Program-made: the position numbers and the translations under genes
Notes under the pieces: generated by a model
Databases searched by the model: none
Seen by the model: only the letters and a program-made list of their open reading frames with translations
Told to the model about the DNA's origin: nothing
Shown here: positions 59,215 through 64,000 of the stretch, piece by piece
Numbering within the stretch: the stretch's first letter is position 1
How the letters are laid out: each line of letters opens with the position of its first letter
Assembly: GCA_021186555.1 (NCBI GenBank)
Contig: JAJKFL010000005.1
Location: 19,532,635-19,596,634 of the forward strand
Direction: 5' to 3'
Length of the DNA stretch: 64,000 bases
Origin: Reticulitermes speratus
Lineage: Eukaryota; Arthropoda; Insecta; Blattodea; Rhinotermitidae

Positions 59215-59480
59215 CGGAATTGATTGACAAGCAAAGCGAGAAATTCTTTGCCTTTACGAAACCCGAAGTTCCATTACCGTATTCACAAAGCACGCCGATG
59301 GGCAGAGTTTTTTGCCAATGGCATCCAGTCCACGTTCTCATACGCTATTCCTCTGTTATTAATTTTTATGTTATTTTCCATCTGCACATAGGTCTCGCAA
59401 GTGTGTGTTTCCCTTGCGACTCAGATTAAAGTTTTCATGCTATTCCTATTGCACTTATATTTAACAACAACAGGCATTGC
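59215..59480 (+). pseudogene. Second fossil of the QLVKK-type insect repeat
   Basis: The frame reads DKQSEKFFAFTKPEVPLPYS, then HPVHVLIRYSSVINFYVIFH and LHIGLASVCFP. It follows the same order as the copy at 49.4 kb (QLVKKFPAF, TRRFIT, SIQS-PHPTS, SILI..SSHLRLGLPSGLFP). This copy keeps one open frame of 69 codons but is clearly diverged. It ends near 59480 without a clear tail. Confidence 0.55.
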
Positions 59481-59484
59481 CTTG

Positions 59485-59830
59485 ATTTAAGCGTCCAGAT
59501 GTTTTGAGAAGATTACAGATTATGATGCTCTCCGTCGAGTAGTTTTCTCCTTCCTCCCATTAGGTCCTATTAGTTATGTCAGAATATTATCTTAAGCCAC
59601 TTGTCCTTCAAAAAAACGGACGGCGTTTTGCACGTTTATGTCATATTATGCCCCGAAGAAAGACAGAATATAGAGACACCGAATATCGCTTTCAGTGACA
59701 AATACACCGGCATCGTGTTTAGCAGACTCTGGACTCCAACCCACTCAGCACACCAAAGATCCTAACTGACTTTCTCCACCTCATTATGCAGTTTTCCAGG
59801 TTAACTCTAAGGCAGTATATTTAAAGCAGG
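59485..59830. other. Non-coding DNA, no recognised feature
   Basis: Nothing recognised. Confidence 0.4.
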
Positions 59831-59846
59831 CCATCACCGCTTCTTC

Positions 59847-60110
59847 GACTCGCTACGAGCTGGAAGGCCCGGGGATCGAATCCTGGTGGTGGCGAGATTT
59901 TCCGTCCCCATCCACACCGCGTCCGGGGCCCACCCAACCCGCTGTACAGTGGTTACCAGGTTTCTTTCCCGGGGATAGAGCGCCCGGGACATGGTCTTTA
60001 CCACGCACCCCCATCTAGCGCCGATGTTAAAGAAAGAGTACGGCTGTACTTCTACTCCCCCTCTGGGTCGTCATGACCCGTTCTAGGGTGATTTTTACCT
60101 TTTACCATTT
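59847..60110 (+). mobile_element. 5'-truncated SINE, same family as 34.4 kb
   Basis: Starts within the tRNA-like head (GACTCGCTACGAGCTGGAAG, B box GGGATCGAATCCTGG) and continues GGCGAGATTTTCCG, CGGGGCCCACC, TTTCCCGGGGATAGAGCGCC and TCTAGCGCCGATGTTAAAGA. It ends in TTTTTACCTTTTACC. The flanks CACCGCTTCTTC (59835-59846) and CAGCGCCTCTTC (60111-60122) are a 12-bp target duplication with two mismatches. The A box is lost. Confidence 0.85.
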
Positions 60111-60124
60111 CAGCGCCTCTTCCT

Positions 60125-60335
60125 TCCACTTCTGTCTCCCTTGTACTTTCATATCACCTGTTTGCCACTTTAAAACTTACGCAGCGTACCGACCATCACC
60201 ACTAAAATTAGAAGTTCGTGTTATCCAACCTCAGCAGTTTTTCAGCTAGTCAGAACATCTGCACATTTATGTACCCAAAGTTTTGTTACTTTCTCACAAG
60301 TAAATATGTTACTGAATTTTGTAGTGATTCACTTG
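60125..60335. other. Flank between SINE and nested locus
   Basis: No feature seen. Confidence 0.4.
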
Positions 60336-60349
60336 TAAGGCAATATCAA
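60336..60349 (+). repeat. Left target-site duplication of retroelement
   Basis: TAAGGCAATATCAA, repeated exactly at 62718-62731. Confidence 0.85.
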
Positions 60350-61116
60350 GCCTCCCATAAATCAAACCCCTCGTCCGCACCTCAGGGTTGTATGGGATGG
60401 TAACAGGTGTGGAGGGGTTGCGATGAGCGGGGCTACTTTGACACATGCTGGCAATCCGTACCCTGGGTCACGTGGGAGGTGGTATCAGGTGTGGAGGGGT
60501 TACCTTGTAGAGGGTTACTACGACACACGCTAGCTAACGGGGCTCTGATCTACCCAAGCCAAGGTGGAAGGTATCGTGCCGAAGGCTGCATGGCACTGGG
60601 GTAGTCAATAGCAGTGTCGTGAACGACCCCATTGGGGAACCAGGCCGCACCCCATTGTATGTATGTATGCCTTCCTTCCGCGTGGGGCTCCGTGGACGGT
60701 GACCGTATTCTTTTCCCGTGTGTTGTGGGAGAGCTCCTTAAGTGGTGACTCCGAGAGATATGAGTGAATTAATTAATCAATGGCTCTGGAAACGGAACAT
60801 TGCTTTTTATAGGAGCTGCCCAAAGGCTCCTACGGATGTCCAAGGGCTTGTCTGGCTACAGACGGCTTGGGACAGAAAGGGGGACTGAGGCCCTTCGGGT
60901 AAAGAGATATGTAAAAGAAGGCTCTGGAAATTGAACATCTTTCTCTATGTAGGGGCTTCGTAAGAGCAACCTGGAATGGGGGTATCTTTACTGGGGGCTC
61001 GGAGAGACATGTCAGTGAAGGCTTTGGAAGGAGAGAATCTCTCTCTTTACAGAGGCTCCGTGAGGGGAACCTGGAGGGAAGGCTCCCATACTGAGGACTC
61101 CAAGAGACATGTAATA

Positions 61117-61147
61117 CAGGGTGTCTACAATGAAACGCCCGAATTTT
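61117..61147 (+). repeat. Left terminal inverted repeat of mariner element
   Basis: CAGGGTGTCTACAATGAAAC, then GCCCGAATTTT. It pairs with the right end at 62406-62436. Confidence 0.95.
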
Positions 61148-61235
61148 AACGTATTCTCAGGAAGTAAGGAATAGAGATATGGCCTCCTTATTGACAAATA
61201 TCAGTCACACAACACACCAAGTTTAATTAAAAAAA

Positions 61236-62268
61236 TCAATACACTTGTAGGTGAGCGCCGTTGGTGACACGAAGGATATCAAGTCTGTAATCAAGTTCCG
61301 CCCAGGTCCGCTGCAACATGTCCGGAGTGATGGTACCGACAGCTTCCACAATCCGGGCCCGGAGGTCTCGAAGGTCTCGCACTTTAGTGGCATAAATTCT
61401 GTCCTTCACGTAGCCCCACAAAAAGAAATCCAACGGCGTAATGTCAGGGGAACGTGCAGGCCAATCCGTTGGTCCATCTCGTCCTATCCAACGGCCTGGA
61501 AATGTTGCATTCAGAGCTCGCCGCTCGTTTAGCGACCAGTGGGGTGGAGCACCGTCTTGTTGAAAAAAGACATTTGGCTGCAGGTGTTCCAGCTGAGGAA
61601 AGGCGTAGAGCTGCAACTTGTCCAGGCATGAGCTGCTTGTGACAATCTTCTCCGCAAAGAAAAACGGTCCGATCATGTTGCACATGACGCCACACCAAAC
61701 GTTCACTTTCGGGCTGTCTCGCACGTTCCATGACACTGTGCGGTTGCTGTGATCCCCATATCCGAACGTTATGCCTGTCTACAGCACCAGAGACATGAAA
61801 AGTGGCCTCGTCTGAAAACATGATGTTTGTCAGAAAGTTGGGGTCTCTGTCGATTCGGTCAAGCATGTCACAGACAAAACTGTGTCGCCGTGGCTTGTCC
61901 TCTGGTTTCAGCTCCTGCAGAATCTGCACCTTGTACGCATAGAGACGCAACCGCTTTCGGAGAACCTTATGCACAGTTGCTCGTGGCATCTGCAGTTCCC
62001 GTGAAGCCCGACGAATTGACTTCCTTGGACTTCGGATGAACGCTTTACGGACGTTCTCTACCTTCTCATCGGAGACACGTTGCCGGCCTCCTCCGTGCCC
62101 TTTCAAGACGCTCCCAGTCTCCAGAAACTTGATGTGCCATGCTTTAATCCTCTTGGCGTCTGGTGCTGCTTTCTGATAAACACGACGAAACTCCCTTTGC
62201 ACCCTCACAATGGACTTAAACTCAGAAAACCACACAACAACTCGCGCCTTCTCCTGAGCTGACGCCAT
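61236..62268 (-). pseudogene. Mariner-type transposase, one frameshift
   Basis: The enzyme would cut and join transposon ends at TA sites in the nucleus. The start is the ATG at 62266-62268 (MASAQEKARVV); the longer open frame to 62460 crosses the terminal repeat and is not used. Residues 1-60 form a DUF4817-type helix-turn-helix. A GGGR linker (60-62) precedes a second helix-turn-helix (about 66-110, PRATVHKVLRKRL). Catalytic acids: D153 in FSDEATF, D238 in QQDGAPPHW, D280 in RSPDITPLDFFLWG, with 41 residues between the last two (DD41D). This spacing is known from rosa/Visitor-like mariners. After codon 177 (IWGSQQPH) one extra base near 61737-61740 shifts the frame; the second half resumes VRDSPKVNVWCG and ends at 61236. 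The total of 1,033 nt equals 343 codons plus stop plus one base, so a single insertion explains the break. No other stop or lesion. Two overlapping plus-strand frames are shadows. Confidence 0.95.
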
Positions 62269-62405
62269 TTTTGCGTGAAATGACAACAGCGCCCCAACGG
62301 TGGCCGTGAGGTAGCATAAAAATTTAGGCGGGAATTTGAACTCCTGTAGTACGCAGGAGACCCTTAAGACCTGAAAAAACCATTTGCCTATTTTTAAAAA
62401 CTCTC

Positions 62406-62436
62406 CAAAATCAGGGCGTTTCGTTGTAGACACCTG
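62406..62436 (-). repeat. Right terminal inverted repeat of mariner element
   Basis: Read on minus: CAGGTGTCTACAACGAAACG, then CCCTGATTTT. Confidence 0.95.
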
Positions 62437-62717
62437 TAGAAGGCTCTGGAAAAGGAGCATTTCTTTTTACAGGGGCTCCATAAAGGGAACCGAAATGTAT
62501 TTAGCAAGGGAGGGCTCGGCCAATATGTTTATTGGGCCGGAACCTGTACTGGATATATTTTTCTGTTATGTATAACTTAGAGGGTTCGTGGCCTTATGCT
62601 GGGCCACAACACTCTAAGAAAGCATCTGCATTTTGGGGGGCACAAAGGGCCTGTTAAAAAGGCCTACGTGCACAGGGCCTCTAAGTGCTCGAACCCATTG
62701 AGTATTCTATTCTATTC

Positions 62718-62731
62718 TAAGGCAATATCAA
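62718..62731 (+). repeat. Right target-site duplication of retroelement
   Basis: TAAGGCAATATCAA directly after the TATTCTATTCTATTC tail. Confidence 0.85.
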
Positions 62732-62734
62732 AGA

Positions 62735-63395
62735 ACCGCTCCAAGGACCTGTGTGACGTTCAAGAAACTTGTCGACTATTATGCACTCTAGATTTCACCA
62801 ATTTCAATAAAACTTTACTGTAAGGCTTAGTAGTGACGCGTTTGGAAGGTCGTGCCAGAGAACCGGTCCGTTGTCAAGGTTCTGTGTGAACTTTATTAGC
62901 ACACCAGACACTATAAACGCAGTTGTTAATGCACAGTACTTGCTGGCCTAGGCAGCCAGATAGAAGAATTTCTCGGAAATTAGCCGCAATGTGTTTTTTT
63001 CCAGGATTACTTCTCTTTTTTCTCACGTCCAAAAGCTATATTCGTTTCCAGCTTCAATAGGAAATGTTTATTTCCTTGTTGTAGGAGGAAAAATCCAAAG
63101 TATTATTGTTCAACTTTGAAACTGTGGGAAGCTAGAAGTGTGGGCAGCACAATAACGCGTCCAGCAATTTGTCTTAACCAGGCCTGGCCCGTGCATTTTC
63201 CAAGAGGCCATGAGTTAACGACCTGAGCGGGCACTGTGGCAGTGACTGATGATTCACCATAACAAAATGCCACTTCTTGCTACAGATGAGATAAGCAAAG
63301 CTTCTGCACTCAGAATGGAAAATGATGCAGCTGAGAATTCCATTTTATTTACGTTTTGAATCATATACTACAAAGTAACCTGAACGTCGGCTACA
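62735..63395. other. Non-coding DNA, no recognised feature
   Basis: Nothing recognised. Confidence 0.4.
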
Positions 63396-63396
63396 G

Positions 63397-63616
63397 GATG
63401 ACGGGGAGTCTCAACACACGTGCATGTCACTGTTGTTGTCCTTGTGTTCAAGATGACGGGGAGTCTCAACACACGTGCATGTCACTGTTGTTGTCCTTGT
63501 GTTCAAGATGACGGGGAGTCTCAACACACGTGCATGTCACTGTTGTTGTCCTTGTGTTCAAGATGACGGGGAGTCTCAACACATGTGCATGTCACTGTTG
63601 TTGTCCTTGTGTTCAA
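63397..63616. repeat. 55-bp minisatellite, 4 near-identical copies
   Basis: Four exact-length units start at 63397, 63452, 63507 and 63562, each beginning GATGACGGGGAGTCTCAACA. The fourth has ACATGTGC in place of ACACGTGC; otherwise the copies look identical. Each carries a CACGTG palindrome (CATGTG in copy 4). The near-perfect identity points to recent amplification. Confidence 0.97.
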
Positions 63617-63619
63617 GAT

Positions 63620-64000
63620 CAAAACACCAATTTAAAGCTTTAGAAAAGTTTTACATGTTCTTTACGAAGTAAAAAACGCATTCCTCGTATCGAGAACACG
63701 TCCGTCCGTACGTCTGTGAACTAGTTTCAGTGACTAAACATTTTATTGGGCTTTCATGAAACTTGTAAAAGTAATTTTGTAAAAGTTGTAGAGCTAGCGC
63801 GAATGTCATGAAAATCGTCTCAGTGACGGTTATACGTTACTGATAGGTATACATGAATTTCTGCCCTTACTTCCCGTATCTCTTGAACGATTCAGACCAA
63901 ATTCGATATATGAGGTACTCCACGTAATGGAATTATAAATTTATTGGAAGTCAGTGCAGTGAAAGTCAAATATTACGGCCTACGTAAGGTAATAAATGAA
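63620..64000. other. Non-coding DNA to the window end
   Basis: No feature recognised. An unseen repeat could continue past the edge. Confidence 0.4.

Larger units (their letters stand above)
61117..62436 (-). mobile_element. Complete mariner-type transposon (Tc1/mariner superfamily)
   Basis: 1,320 bp. The left end reads CAGGGTGTCTACAATGAAAC and the right end (minus strand) CAGGTGTCTACAACGAAACG. The ~30-bp terminal repeats differ by one substitution (T/C) and two 1-nt indels. TA flanks both ends (61115-61116, 62437-62438). The transposase frame fills the interior on the minus strand with about 120-170 bp of untranslated sequence at each side. The element sits between repeat units of the host retroelement and preserves their phase. 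Well-matched ends and a single coding lesion suggest a fairly recent insertion, younger than the retroelement it interrupts. Confidence 0.95.
60783..62542 (+). repeat. 100-bp internal tandem repeats of the retroelement
   Basis: Units begin GCTCTGG/GCTTTGG at 60783, 60921, 61021 and 62443. The third and fourth are exactly 100 bp apart once the 1,322 bp of mariner plus TA duplication are removed, as are the second and third. Each unit has GGAACATTTCTCTTTACAG-like, GGGGCTCCGTAAGGGGAACC-like and CGGAGAGACATGT-like blocks. The first interval is 138 bp and contains extra sequence. Confidence 0.85.
60350..62717 (+). mobile_element. TTCTA-tailed retroelement, interrupted by a mariner transposon
   Basis: An insertion bounded by a perfect 14-bp direct repeat and ending in a (TATTC)n tail, both marks of target-primed reverse transcription. 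Without the mariner copy and its TA duplication (1,322 bp) it is 1,046 bp long. The 5' part holds two copies of a ~85-bp unit (AGGTGTGGAGGGGTT near 60407 and 60488). The middle holds 100-bp repeats. The 3' part includes GGGCCACAACACTCTAAG and GGGCACAAAGGGCCTGTTAA. I find no reverse-transcriptase frame, so it is a non-autonomous or internally deleted LINE-type element. G+C is clearly higher than in the surroundings. The small open frame 60407-60604 is not convincing as a gene. Confidence 0.75.

Noticed and set aside
61251..62262. Plus-strand open frames of 60-93 codons opposite the transposase
   Set aside because: Antisense shadows of the minus-strand coding sequence.
62269..62460. N-terminal extension of the transposase frame to 62460
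   Set aside because: It crosses the terminal inverted repeat and reaches flanking DNA; the ATG at 62266-62268 gives the normal mariner start and length.

Overview
The window reads as intergenic or intronic DNA from a large, repeat-rich insect genome. It is AT-rich, packed with decayed transposable elements, and I found no host gene I can defend. Two translated repeat families (a reverse-transcriptase tail with WCWRRME and a QLVKK/SILIFSSHLR repeat) and the tRNA-headed SINEs look to me most like cockroach or termite repeats. That lineage assignment is from memory and is an inference; no marker gene is present to confirm it. There are no bacterial-type operons, rRNA genes, real tRNA genes or CRISPR arrays. 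|| Layout. 0-12 kb: an old hAT-like element with long inner inverted repeats (1.9-2.6 kb), a CATA-type microsatellite (5.4-5.7 kb), a tRNA-headed SINE on the minus strand (8.1-8.3 kb) and a 12-copy 33-bp minisatellite (10.5-10.9 kb). 12-31 kb: degraded LINE tails (12.0, 15.3, 16.1, 31.0 kb), a dispersed 'GTGGCCTAATTT' repeat, a TA-flanked MITE (22.3 kb), a broken mariner fragment (22.9 kb) and SINEs at 28.6 and 30.6 kb. 31-46 kb: a 305-bp foldback inside a 13-bp direct repeat (33.0 kb), a SINE beside a reverse-transcriptase fossil (34.4-35.1 kb), another foldback and a SINE (37.7-38.2 kb), a hAT MITE (39.5 kb) and a SINE with target duplications (42.7 kb). 46-60 kb: more LINE fossils, a 28-bp minisatellite (48.0 kb), a foldback (56.1 kb) and a SINE (59.8 kb). 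60.3-62.7 kb: the best-preserved locus, a nested insertion. A TTCTA-tailed retroelement flanked by a 14-bp target duplication carries 100-bp internal repeats, and a complete 1,320-bp mariner-type transposon sits in one of those repeats. 63.4-63.6 kb: a near-perfect 55-bp minisatellite. || How the parts relate. Nothing here works as a pathway; the content is a record of successive insertions. Two points deserve most attention. First, the nested 60-62 kb locus, where the TA target duplication, terminal repeats, transposase frame and empty-site phase all agree. Second, a recurring foldback motif (26.9, 33.0, 37.7, 56.1 kb, with a single copy at 41.6 kb) whose arms contain hammerhead-ribozyme-like cores (CTGANGA, stem II, GAA, ACNNGT). 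This arrangement is known from Penelope-like retroelements.
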